DNA from: Massilia sp. CF038
GTDB lineage: Bacteria; Pseudomonadota; Gammaproteobacteria; Burkholderiales; Burkholderiaceae_D
NCBI RefSeq assembly: GCF_900129765.1
Contig: NZ_FQWU01000002.1
Coordinates: 806,001 to 870,000, forward strand
DNA length: 64,000 nt
Direction: 5' to 3'
Shown one piece after another: positions 53,674-62,125 of the stretch; position 1 is the first letter of the stretch, and every line of letters begins with the position of its first letter. Under the pieces are notes generated by a model. That model did no database searches. It was not told the DNA's origin and saw only the letters and a list, made by a program, of their open reading frames with translations. The translations under genes and the position numbers were made by a program.

Positions 53674-54956
53674 CGATGAGCGATCAAAATATATTCTTCG
53701 GAATAAACCATCTTCGATAGTTTCTTTTGTGAAAACTGTCCGTTATTCTCGCGATAGGGAGTATGCAGTTTATTTGAGATCGTTCGCTTTGTCGCCAGCA
53801 CTTTCCTAAAACCGCTTTTCATTAACGATTCTGTCAGATGCGCGGCGTTATCAAGCTTGACGCCATTCTGAGTTGTGTCACCAATGACAAAAAATGCTAG
53901 ACCGCCTGGACGCAAAAAAGAGAAACACCGCTTCGCAACTTTTTGCATATCCAAGTAGTATCTGGCCGCAGCGCCTGCGGCAAGCGGGTTTTTACCGTAC
54001 AGGCTGAATACAATTTGGTAGGCAACCTCATTCAAATTCTTGAGTTCTTTTCGCAAATCTACCGCGTTTACTCCACTACCAATCGAACCGACGCGAAGAT
54101 CGCGATAGTCTTCCGCGTAACCTAACCACAAAGAAGATAATTGATGCAGATCGGCATATTCATACGACGTTACGTATGGCGGACTGGTAATAATCATGTC
54201 CATGAGCTCGGCAGGCGCTTGGACATCAATAATATTACCGTTAACGATTTCTGTTTTTGCGGTATTGCTTTGACTTGACGCGCGCCAAGCGCTAGTCATG
54301 AAGCTACATTGCTTCAAAAATTCGTTCAAAACGTCCTTGGGCTTTTTAGTCGGGTCAAGCTGAGGCTTTGTCGAACGCTGTCTCCATTGTGAAGTCGACT
54401 TTAGAATTGCAGAAAACGCGCAAAGAAACGCATCCTTGAACGGTGAGTTTTCGGGCAGCGAAATATTTATACTGTTCCGGAGCCTCGCCAAAGCCCGAAA
54501 CTGTTCAATTTGAAACCAATACAAAAGCCTATTTGTTCGGCGTAGAGAGAAGTTAGTCTCTTCGTCAACTAACTCAAAATTTGCCAAAATCAAATCGCGA
54601 TATCGAACAAACTCCTCTGGATCACAGAATGTGCTCTTGACCGAGGCAATCAATGTCGCAACTGGATTGATGTCACAGCCCCAGAAATCCACTTCTTCTC
54701 GTCGGGCCTCATAGGCAACTGTTCCGCATCCACAAAATATATCGGCAACGCGCTTGAGAGTTATCCCCTCTCTCCTCGCGTAGTCCAAAGCCCTAGTCGC
54801 GAGGAACGCAGGAAACTTTGCTGGATAAGAGTGAATTTTATGAATTTTTGACTCTACGATGTCATCCAAATCCCAGTCGCCATTTGACTCCAGCGAATCG
54901 AGTCTCTTGAATGATGAATTGTAGGAATAGCTCACATCAGTCAATTGAGTTATCAT
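53670..54956 (-). CDS. DNA methyltransferase 1 (TSPPY class)
   Basis: 428 aa from the ATG at 54954-54956; a TTG 12 bases upstream is also open. IHSYPAKFPAF (about 41-51), SAM-binding DIFCGCGT (72-79) and catalytic TSPPY (257-261) define an N4-cytosine or N6-adenine DNA methylase of the N-4/N-6 family. The TSPPY form is more often N4-cytosine. It shares HxLSxxWLG after TSPPY with its neighbour. A 39-base gap separates it from methyltransferase 2, and ATGA joins it to the GHKL gene. Confidence 0.88.
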   Translation of the reverse strand: MITQLTDVSYSYNSSFKRLDSLESNGDWDLDDIVESKIHKIHSYPAKFPAFLATRALDYARREGITLKRVADIFCGCGTVAYEARREEVDFWGCDINPVATLIASVKSTFCDPEEFVRYRDLILANFELVDEETNFSLRRTNRLLYWFQIEQFRALARLRNSINISLPENSPFKDAFLCAFSAILKSTSQWRQRSTKPQLDPTKKPKDVLNEFLKQCSFMTSAWRASSQSNTAKTEIVNGNIIDVQAPAELMDMIITSPPYVTSYEYADLHQLSSLWLGYAEDYRDLRVGSIGSGVNAVDLRKELKNLNEVAYQIVFSLYGKNPLAAGAAARYYLDMQKVAKRCFSFLRPGGLAFFVIGDTTQNGVKLDNAAHLTESLMKSGFRKVLATKRTISNKLHTPYRENNGQFSQKKLSKMVYSEEYILIAHR

Positions 54957-54995
54957 TATGGTCCGCAACCCTTATCCGGATAAACCCGAACCTAC

Positions 54996-56189
54996 TTAAG
55001 CGTGCCCGAAGGTCAGAATGGTCTCGGTTCGCATCCTCTTGCCAAGCGAGCCACCTGCCGGGGTCGGCAAGTATCTACTTCCTACTGGCAAATCCCGCTC
55101 GAAGGAATTAATCGTTCTCATTCCATTCATCACCGCAGCCGCTTCAACGCCTGCCGAGTTTTGAATAAAGTTGCCCTTTAAACACGAATTTCCCACCACA
55201 AAGGTGGCTGTACCCTCTCTTTTCACTACGCGGGCTACTTCGGACATCATCCGATATAAGTCTTCAGAATAGCGGTGGATCATGGAAACATGCTTGCGCT
55301 GCAGTATCTCAACATCGCACATTGCTGTCCAAATAGGCTGATATCTCGTCATTACCAATTGTTTATCTGGGGCACGTTCGGCGCCAATGCTAGTCGAACG
55401 AATTCCTCTTAAATTGCTTATACGAAAGCCAAGCCAGACTAATGAAAGTCGATGGCCTCTGAGATAGTCAATCGCATTTAGATAAGGCGGGGAAGTTAGT
55501 ACAAGATCAACACTATTATCGCCAACTGACTTCAATTTGCGTGCATCGCCAAGGTTTACTTCCGAAGCTCCAGAAGTTGGCGTTTCGAGTAAGCGCTTTC
55601 GAATTTGGGCTATTGACCGCATCAATGCCGGTAACACTTCAAAGTCTGATTCAGCGCTTACTTTATGTGGCCTGCTGTGGGAGGTGTCGCGCGCTAGCGA
55701 AGCGGCTTGTTCTTTAGTGATAATAATTCTACTGAGTGCAACTTTTATCACATCTATGGCTGCTTTCTTTTGGCCGGAGAATCGCCTCCGTGTCATGCCA
55801 TCAAGCACAAATGCAATTTTTCGCAGAGCAATCTTTTGCGCAGAACCGAACCAAAAATCGATAAAATCACTGGTTTCTGGGTCGTCGTCAATCCACGGAA
55901 GCACTACGCTCTGGTCGCCGATTCGCTCAATTTCATCGAAAAGTTGATCAGCCACCGTTTTGATCAGGTCGTCTGCAACGGACTTCGTCCAGACACGGCT
56001 CATCAACACTGCGAGGGGGTCCATATCAAAACCAAAAGCGCGATGGCCCAATTCTGCAGCTTGACGGATCACAGTTCCAGAACCCGACATAGGATCTAAC
56101 ACCACGCTATTTGGACGCAGATTGTCTAAGGTCGCAAGCGCGAGTTCCGGAGCCATGCGGGCCGGGAAGGGATGGATTGTACGAATCAA
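54996..56189 (-). CDS. DNA methyltransferase 2 (TSPPY class)
   Basis: 397 aa. TTG start at 56189 with AGGAAAA upstream; the next residues, IRTIHPFPARMAPELA, correspond to IHSYPAKFPAF in the neighbour, so this start is sound. SAM-binding LDPMSGSGTV (31-40) and catalytic TSPPY (232-236). Shares DYLRGHRLSLVWLGF with the corresponding part of methyltransferase 1. Two related methylases in one cassette usually protect the two strands of an asymmetric site. Confidence 0.88.
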   Translation of the reverse strand: MIRTIHPFPARMAPELALATLDNLRPNSVVLDPMSGSGTVIRQAAELGHRAFGFDMDPLAVLMSRVWTKSVADDLIKTVADQLFDEIERIGDQSVVLPWIDDDPETSDFIDFWFGSAQKIALRKIAFVLDGMTRRRFSGQKKAAIDVIKVALSRIIITKEQAASLARDTSHSRPHKVSAESDFEVLPALMRSIAQIRKRLLETPTSGASEVNLGDARKLKSVGDNSVDLVLTSPPYLNAIDYLRGHRLSLVWLGFRISNLRGIRSTSIGAERAPDKQLVMTRYQPIWTAMCDVEILQRKHVSMIHRYSEDLYRMMSEVARVVKREGTATFVVGNSCLKGNFIQNSAGVEAAAVMNGMRTINSFERDLPVGSRYLPTPAGGSLGKRMRTETILTFGHA

Positions 56190-56553
56190 AATTTTTCCTA
56201 GTTATCTTCGGCGATGACAGTAAGGCAACACCGGTCGGCGGCGCATCATAGAGTTCGGGGCGCGGCAGATTCTTCGCAACGATTCTACCTCTCGGCTCAT
56301 CTTGGTCAAAGTATTACTAGCGGTAAATGCTCAAATATTCGCTTTCGGAGGGGTGCCACGGCTGCGCAAAGTGAGAATTTACCTGGTATGGGCGTCAAAG
56401 CACACAAAATCACCTCGTACCGCTAGCGACGGCACGACCTTGAAACGGTCAGGGCGGAGCGAAATCGAACAATTCAAAAAATGGCCTCTACCCTGCCATG
56501 GGGCTTCAAGAAGAATGGAAGGCACTTTTCATGGTGGCCAACCACGCGTATGT
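56190..56553. other. 364-base gap between methyltransferase 2 and the nuclease
   Basis: No convincing gene on either strand: the longest minus-strand frame with an ATG is only 32 codons and Arg-rich, and the plus-strand frames lack codon-usage or motif support. It probably holds the promoter for the methyltransferase-GHKL-receiver part, separate from that of the nuclease. A controller protein gene, common in restriction systems, was looked for and not found. Confidence 0.4.
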
Positions 56554-57648
56554 TCATGTCCGCGTTTTCGAGCTGGTGCCAACGGGGCCTAGCGGCTCGA
56601 AATAGGTGTCTATAAAATTTGGATTCGGATGAAGCACGAAACGCCATAGAGGTAATAAGGTGCTGTTGAAATTAAGGGGGATGCATAATGAGAATTCGTC
56701 TGGATCACCTATGACGTCAATTGCAATGGGCTTTCCGTTAGCGACTGTATATTCGGAATAGGCCTGCGAGATCATTGAACTCATTTCAGCGACAATAGCG
56801 AACGGTTGCCCGCTCGGTACCTCATCCGGGCAACTCGTGAATAGCAAACCCAGCAATCTATTGTTGTCGATTATCGGCTGGCAGGATTGTCGCCAGCGCC
56901 CGTACTTCATCAGGTAGAACGCTATCCGCTGGTCTAGCTCATCCAGGAGTTCGTTCCCATCACAAAAAAGCTTTGCGGTTTTGAACGTGACGCTAGCGTC
57001 TCCATTGATATCAATCTCATTTGCATTGTCAGAGTCCCCCATTAACTCCAATGAAAGCTGCGGAAGCGTAGCGATTGATACATCTCCAAGAGTGTACATT
57101 TCGTTTTTCGCGATCGCGCTAAGTACGGTAATGGTAAAACATTTTCCGGTTCTAACAAATGCGTCCCTTGAAAGCAAACACCACATTTTAATTCGCGAAA
57201 AATAAACAGCTACTTTTAGATTTAGTCCTTGCGCCTCTGCGTAACGTTCAAGAGTTTCCAAATAGTTTTCATTTATAGAGAAGCATTCGTCGAAACTCGT
57301 GAAGTGAAAATTTTTCACCTCGACCAGCATCACCGTTCCGTCGTGCAAAACAAGCCTATAATCCGGCGCCTGCATCGGAAGCCCAGAAACGAACAAATCC
57401 CCTCCATCTTCTGTCTTTATTAACCTACAGCGTCCAAGAGCCCCTGCGATATAGGCGAACATTGCCTCAACTCGCTTTCCATGCAAAATTGTATCGGCTC
57501 GTCTTGTGGTTGTAAGGGAATTTAAAGTAATTTTCCCGAACTGGATCAGGTCTTGGTCACTGTCGAGCTTGAGATTGTTTACGCGCGCCAGTGCCGAAAA
57601 AAGTTCAAGGACCCCGAATTTCTCCGGGTCTCTTTTCATACGTCTCAT
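56554..57648 (-). CDS. PD-(D/E)XK restriction-type endonuclease
   Basis: 364 aa, ATG at 57646-57648 (a second in-frame ATG lies nine bases downstream). The PD-(D/E)XK core is clear: Glu61 in KRVEAMFAYIAG, PDYRL (Asp96) and LVEVKN (Glu110, Lys112). The family is otherwise unrecognised; the long C-terminal part (from 130) likely gives sequence recognition or partner binding. First gene of the cassette on the minus strand. With the two methyltransferases it completes a restriction-modification unit. Confidence 0.8.
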   Translation of the reverse strand: MRRMKRDPEKFGVLELFSALARVNNLKLDSDQDLIQFGKITLNSLTTTRRADTILHGKRVEAMFAYIAGALGRCRLIKTEDGGDLFVSGLPMQAPDYRLVLHDGTVMLVEVKNFHFTSFDECFSINENYLETLERYAEAQGLNLKVAVYFSRIKMWCLLSRDAFVRTGKCFTITVLSAIAKNEMYTLGDVSIATLPQLSLELMGDSDNANEIDINGDASVTFKTAKLFCDGNELLDELDQRIAFYLMKYGRWRQSCQPIIDNNRLLGLLFTSCPDEVPSGQPFAIVAEMSSMISQAYSEYTVANGKPIAIDVIGDPDEFSLCIPLNFNSTLLPLWRFVLHPNPNFIDTYFEPLGPVGTSSKTRT

Positions 57649-58436
57649 CGCGTTACTCTCAATATTGGGAGGCCGTCGCCGACATTGTTCGGGAAAAGCA
57701 CACGTGAGATCTCAAATGGAAAACTGCGAGGCCTACTGTCCAATGTGCTGGATCAACAAACTTTACCAGCTAAATGCACTCGGTGCACACCCAACTACTG
57801 TGCGATCCAGCGCTTCCCGCGTAAGAGTGCCTGGCGTAGCGAACCATGCTGCACCCCGCAAGGGGCCCAGCATCAGGGTGGCGGATCCTGCGAGAGTTCG
57901 CTATTGTGTTCGCCTTGTGCGGTCCTACGAATGTCTGATGGATTCGTAATAGGTTGAACATTTCCTTAGCTGGGTCGGGTGAATAGTTCTTGCGATGCTG
58001 CTATTTGCGGTTAATGGGCAAAGTCGTTCTTCGCATATTCACCTGAAAATCGTTAGCGCAAGAATATTGCGTAACTGCACAAACGGTTCTGCTAGCCGGT
58101 TCATCCCATTCGAAACGAAGACTTGCGCCAGCACCAAGCAAGATGAAACGGCCCTAGAGTTCTGCCAGGGCTTTCAACGCATACGACAAGCTTGGTTCTC
58201 GCCAATTATACGAACGTGGATAAATCTCTATAAATGAGATTTCGATCTGCGATGCAGCAGTTGAAGAGGAGCAGCACCGGGATTGCCCCCGACGCGCCAA
58301 CATCACCCATAGCTCCTCGTTTCGCAAAGATCGGCACACGGCGACGTCGGAGAGCCGACCACGTGAGGATCTGACGTAACCGCCGCGCTGTAAGCTGGGA
58401 TTCAAAATCCTCAACGCACCTCACTAGGGGCGACGC
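57649..58436. other. Intergenic region upstream of the nuclease
   Basis: About 790 bases without a supported gene. Plus-strand frames at 57506-57957 lie partly over the nuclease and have no start signals or motifs. It should contain the nuclease promoter. Composition returns here towards GC-rich. Confidence 0.35.
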
Positions 58437-58570
58437 GCGCCCGTGGCAAAGGGTCTCGGGGCACAGCCCTGAGCAGGATGGTAGGCAGCTGCAGGAAGTG
58501 CAACGACCGCAAGCTGCCGGTTGCGATTCCGCCGCATGCGGCGGTGGAGCAAACCCTACCCTGTCCCAGC
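58437..58570. repeat. Structured repeat element, copy 1
   Basis: About 134 bases shared with 63157-63290. Conserved features: hairpin CTCGGGGC-ACA-GCCCTGAG at 58455-58473; block GCAGGAAGTGCAACGACCG; a long dyad at 58521-58552 with core CCGCCGCATGCGGCGG; then CCTACCCTGTCCC. Loop bases differ from copy 2 while stems are kept, as expected if the folded form matters. A tandem array follows. Confidence 0.7.
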
Positions 58571-58663
58571 TTTTTTCGACATTTTTCTGTCGGTTTTAGC
58601 GGTCGGGATCCAGTGGTCAGAACAGTCGCGTAAGCGCAGGCTGGAACGTCGGGCGACACAGAC

Positions 58664-58842
58664 GATGTGCGTTTTTTGGTGCGTTTTTTCGTGCGTTTTT
58701 TTGCGTTTTTTTTGCGTCTTTTTGTGCGTCTTTTGTGCGTGCTTATGAGCGTCGTTGTGTACGACTTGTGTGCGTGCTCGTGAGCGATGTTGCGTACGAT
58801 TTTGGTGCGTGTTCGTGAACGTCGTTGTGTACGATTTTGTAG
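58664..58842. repeat. Degenerate 12-bp tandem array, copy 1
   Basis: About 15 units of 11-12 bases, of the general form CGTnnTTnTGnn (examples GTGCGTTTTTTC, CGTCGTTGTGTA, CGTGTTCGTGAA). It starts about 95 bases after the structured element. The Lys/Arg-rich frames that cross it on the minus strand look like translation of the repeat and not genes. Confidence 0.7.
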
Positions 58843-59156
58843 GAGCTTCTGCGCGTCCTTGTGCACTTCTTGCACACATTTCTTTGCGCTTTACGCAGTT
58901 GGTTTGATGTGCGTTCGTCGCGGCAAGCCAGCGGTAAAGATCCTGACCAAGCTATCCGCATTGTCTTTCCGAACTACGCTAGCATCCGCGAAAGCTTTGC
59001 CGCAGGTGTTAGCTAGCTGTGCGGTACGCCCTGCCCCCGCCGCGCGACAGAACCCTCTCGTTCTTGCATTCGCCCCCCACCTTGGCCAATTGCGCGTTCG
59101 CACACGGCTGTGCAGGATTCGTGAACTTCGGAATGATTTGTCTCCGCTCAGATGAG

Positions 59157-59182
59157 ATCGTGTACGATTGCCGACCTGACAC
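59157..59182 (+). promoter_or_regulatory. Promoter-like repeat TGTACGATTGCCG-type
   Basis: ATCGTGTACGATTGCC followed by GACCTGAC. Close relatives occur at about 19785-19807, 21376-21394 and 60788-60811, each within about 200 bases of a gene start. TACGAT could be a -10 box, here for the gene at 59334. Confidence 0.4.
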
Positions 59183-59333
59183 CGGCGGCCCCGCTGACAA
59201 GACGTAACCGGGGCCCCTGCCAGAGTTCGGACGTCACTAGCCCATCGTCGACCTCCCGGCTTCCTTTGAACGTGGGGCTGTGTCGGGTTTTCCGAACCGT
59301 CATCCACAGAGCTTCGAAATCAAGGATCGCAAA

Positions 59334-60602
59334 GTGTCTTCATTTACTATCGCAATCGAATCTTTTCTTGACGCCATCAATGACGAGCAGTCCTGGGTCG
59401 AGGAGCTCAACGTTCATTTGCAGAAAGTCTCCGCGCTATATTCAGAAGCCAGTGCTGGCGAAATCAACGATTCGCTCCGTCGGCTCGCGTCGTTTTTGCC
59501 AAACTTGCGATTGGTGGCACTCGGCCATGTCGCCATTACCTGCGGTTCGCTGGTTGAGCGCGGGGGCGATCCTGAAATCGCCGGGCCCTCATTGCTTGAA
59601 AAGCTCACTGTTGTCAACGAGGCGGTTTTGGACTTCTATCATCGCTGCCGGGCTCGGGCCGAGTGGGATAAAGAACTCATTGAGGAGCTGCGGCCGGCGG
59701 CCATCGAAAATGCTGACGAGGATATCGGGCCGGACGGCTTGACGCCAGCTGCGATTATCGAGGATCACGTCAACAACGAAGGATGGCAAGGCCTCGCTCA
59801 GCGCTTCGGGCCTGAACTTTTTGAAATATGCCCGACTTCGGTTTTAGGCCATATGGCGGACGAGTATTTTCGCCTTGGCCTGATCGCCCATCTCTCGCGG
59901 TCGAAGAAATTGCGCAGAGCAGCACGGGAGCAATCCGGATTACTTGAACAGACTCGCACAGTAGACAAAGCCAGTGGTACCGAACGGAGCTTCCTAATCA
60001 CCATGTTGCGAGTACTCGACGATGAGCAACTATTGATCTTGCATGTCGAGCAAAAGAAAGGGTTTGTGATTCGCATTTCCGGCATCGCTGACAATTTTCA
60101 ACTGCACACGCTACTGGCCGGTGCGATCATCGGTTCACCATCTAAGGGCATGGTGACCGGGGAGGCGCCGAGCAGCTTGGCCGTGGCCCAATGTAAAGAC
60201 ACTGCCGTGGGCGAGGCTGGCGGCGAACATGTGACCGGGCCATTCAATCTTTGGAACTGGGGCGGTATCCAGGCCGACGGTCGCCTCCCAGCCGGACAAG
60301 CCGGCATGCGTCACTGGATTTGGGGCGAAGGATCGCCCGCCGACATCCTTCCATTCGAGGATCGCCGAATGGTGCTCGTGGGCCCGCCGCCGTTCGGACG
60401 GAGTTGGGTCGCTGGCCGTACATTTTGCGGCATGGCTGGCGAAATGAAGGTCGAGCGACAACTAAGCGATTCCGAAGTGGCGCATTGGGTGACGCGCATT
60501 GCGCAAGCGGCACACCCGGCTCAGTCAAGTGCGGGCTCGCAGCGGACACCTTTCACCTCTGAAGCGGCGTCGAATGCGAAACCATGGTGGAAGTTTTTTT
60601 GA
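59334..60602 (+). CDS. 422-aa protein of unknown function
   Basis: GTG start at 59334 behind AAGGA; the frame is open to a GTG at 59280 without a good signal. Soluble, no signal peptide. Helical N-terminal half (FTIAIESFLDAINDEQSWVE, LRRLASFLPNLRLVALGHVA), Trp/Gly-rich C-terminal region (NLWNWGGIQADG, MRHWIWGEG). No recognised domain; the length exceeds typical immunity proteins. It stands alone between copy 1 of the repeat element and the small-gene cluster. Confidence 0.55.
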   Translation: MSSFTIAIESFLDAINDEQSWVEELNVHLQKVSALYSEASAGEINDSLRRLASFLPNLRLVALGHVAITCGSLVERGGDPEIAGPSLLEKLTVVNEAVLDFYHRCRARAEWDKELIEELRPAAIENADEDIGPDGLTPAAIIEDHVNNEGWQGLAQRFGPELFEICPTSVLGHMADEYFRLGLIAHLSRSKKLRRAAREQSGLLEQTRTVDKASGTERSFLITMLRVLDDEQLLILHVEQKKGFVIRISGIADNFQLHTLLAGAIIGSPSKGMVTGEAPSSLAVAQCKDTAVGEAGGEHVTGPFNLWNWGGIQADGRLPAGQAGMRHWIWGEGSPADILPFEDRRMVLVGPPPFGRSWVAGRTFCGMAGEMKVERQLSDSEVAHWVTRIAQAAHPAQSSAGSQRTPFTSEAASNAKPWWKFF

Positions 60603-60918
60603 GGGTGTCAGGGCCAGGTGCTGGAACCTGACATCAGGACTACAACGAGCGCATCAACGCATCTAGCCGCGCCGGCTTTAATAAACTGTCGCATGTTCTA
60701 ACTGCACATAGTCGACATTGCGTGCGACTGCTGCACCTGGCCCCTTTACCGGAAACTGCGGAATGCCTCATCGCAGCGCAGATGGGATTATGTATGATAG
60801 CCGCACCTGACACTACACCACGCTTTTTCGCATCCGATGACGACTTGGTGAAGTTCACTGACCTACTCAGAGAAAAAATCGCGCGCCATGAAGCTGTCAA
60901 CCCAACTGATTAGACGAA
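60603..60918. promoter_or_regulatory. Intergenic region with promoter-like repeat copy
   Basis: 316 bases. GGGATTATGTATGATAGCCG followed by CACCTGACAC at about 60784-60812 is a further copy of the TGTACGATTGCCG-type repeat. The frame crossing it (60722-60913, 63 aa) ends in a protein-like stretch (DDDLVKFTDLLREKIARHEA), possibly the tail of a lost gene. Confidence 0.35.
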
Positions 60919-61098
60919 ATGTCCCACAATCCAACGATGGCGAAAGCACACAGTGCCAAGCAAATGGAAAAGTTCATTGCATTAGGGTGGACGCTAGAAC
61001 ATGAATTTAAGGCTGCAAATGGGGAAACCTACGAATGGCTTCTCCGTTGGACCCTCAGTTCTTCTCCGGTCAGCCGCCCTGTCGATAGCATAGATTGA
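60919..61098 (+). CDS. Small protein, 59 aa
   Basis: ATG at 60919, ends TGA at 61098. MSHNPTMAKAHSAKQMEKFI, then ALGWTLEHEFKAANGETYEW. The GWTLEHEF...YEWLL part looks like a conserved short domain of accessory regions; function unknown. Below most size cut-offs. Confidence 0.45.
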   Translation: MSHNPTMAKAHSAKQMEKFIALGWTLEHEFKAANGETYEWLLRWTLSSSPVSRPVDSID

Positions 61099-61136
61099 AG
61101 AAGATGTCGTTAGCTGCGACGCCGTTACGGCCGGTC

Positions 61137-61160
61137 GTATAATCGGCCGAGATCGGCGAG
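61137..61160 (+). promoter_or_regulatory. Promoter-like repeat, TATAATCGGCC copy
   Basis: GTATAATCGGCC followed by GATCGGCGAG, matching the copy at 16924-16947. TATAAT at 61138-61143 is a full consensus -10 box, 80 bases before the gene at 61223. Confidence 0.5.
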
Positions 61161-61222
61161 CAGCGGTCGTTAAAATTATCTCAACGATCTTGATGTACCT
61201 TACACTTGGATGCATAGAAGAA

Positions 61223-61423
61223 ATGACTTGGGAATATCGAGTAATGAATCGGAGCGGTGAGCTTGCCATCTATGAGGTTTACTACCGTGACGACGGAACT
61301 GTGCAGGGCTATAGTGCCGATCCAACCTTCCCAGGTGGGGATACGATAGGCGCGCTGCGCGAGAATTGTCATCAATACTTGGCTTCGCTGGAAAAGCCAG
61401 TGCTTGAATACCAAGACTCGTGA
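61223..61423 (+). CDS. Small protein, 66 aa, accessory-region family
   Basis: ATG at 61223. TWEYRVMNRSGELAIYEVYY and RDDGTVQGYSADPTFPGGD match a widespread small family (W.YRV...G...IYEVYY.DDG) found singly in accessory islands. Function unknown; a beta-sheet-rich single domain is likely. Confidence 0.6.
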   Translation: MTWEYRVMNRSGELAIYEVYYRDDGTVQGYSADPTFPGGDTIGALRENCHQYLASLEKPVLEYQDS

Positions 61424-61499
61424 AGTCATGCATCGCACGTCTGAGGGCAATTAAACATGGCATGCAAGGTGCAGACGGAGTCGTCAGCTTGCGACCGAG

Positions 61500-61505
61500 T
61501 ATTAT
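61500..61505 (+). promoter_or_regulatory. Promoter-like TATTATCGGCC box
   Basis: GTATTATCGGCC lies 50 bases before the Imm1-like gene and matches the TAnnATnnGCC family. Confidence 0.35.
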
Positions 61506-61553
61506 CGGCCAGGAGCCGTCATTCGTTTAGCTCTTACTTCACTAGTCATACTT

Positions 61554-61949
61554 ATGTACGAGATCGAAATCACACGGTTTCAACCACTCCCCACATTGCA
61601 GAAATTTTCCTTAGCTGCAGCGGCGGAGGCAGCGACTGTAGTCTCGGGTATAGACGATGAGACAGCTGTCATATTCGTCGCGAACATCCGCGATCAAGTC
61701 GACTACGGCAACTTCTACGTTTGGCTTTGCACAGGGCGCGCATATGTCCGCCTCGACGAACACGGAGAGCACTTCGGTTCCTATCGAGATGCCTCGGCGA
61801 TTCCACCGGTTGAAACTGTATTCTTTCATGAGGATGGGTCAACCTTCAGTGCTCCACTCGCCGCCACGGTTAGTGTTGCGTCAGCTCGAGAAGCTCTGGC
61901 GTATTGGCTGGCCACAGGCCGAGCAACCACTGCGCTCCTGTGGTCATAG
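61554..61949 (+). CDS. Imm1-like immunity protein
   Basis: 131 aa. The closing section FSAPLAATVSVASAREALAY followed by WLATGRATTALLW is typical of the Imm1 family, which neutralises nuclease or deaminase toxins in polymorphic-toxin systems. Soluble, no signal. No matching toxin gene adjoins it, so it is an orphan immunity gene here. Confidence 0.65.
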   Translation: MYEIEITRFQPLPTLQKFSLAAAAEAATVVSGIDDETAVIFVANIRDQVDYGNFYVWLCTGRAYVRLDEHGEHFGSYRDASAIPPVETVFFHEDGSTFSAPLAATVSVASAREALAYWLATGRATTALLWS

Positions 61950-62060
61950 TGGCGACAAACAGCGCTTGGCTGATGCGCGCAGCTGTGACCGGTGAGTCTA
62001 CTTGCTGCATGTCCGATGTAGCGGCATCGGCCGAGGTCTGCACCGTGCCTTAACCGTCAA

Positions 62061-62085
62061 GTACAATCAGCCGCAACCGGCCAGC
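62061..62085 (+). promoter_or_regulatory. Promoter-like repeat, GTACAATCAGCC copy
   Basis: GTACAATCAGCCG followed by a diverged GGCCAGCATCGG. Its -10-like TACAAT (62062-62067) is 59 bases before the LRR-like gene. Confidence 0.45.
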
Positions 62086-62125
62086 ATCGGCCGTTCGCCA
62101 TTCAAACGCAACTAAGGAACTCGCT

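Noticed and set aside
49970-57648. Assignment of the cassette to BREX, DISARM, Dnd or a Detocs-type system
   Set aside because: The hallmark genes of those systems (PglZ, DrmA/DrmB helicase, DndCDE, TPR-kinase DtcA) are missing.
58411-58879. Lys/Arg/His-rich minus-strand frames across the tandem array
   Set aside because: Their sequence is only the translation of the 12-bp repeat with four-residue periodicity; no ribosome-binding site.
60722-60913. 63-aa plus-strand frame
   Set aside because: Its first half is the dispersed promoter-like repeat; only the last 30 residues look like protein, so at most a gene remnant.
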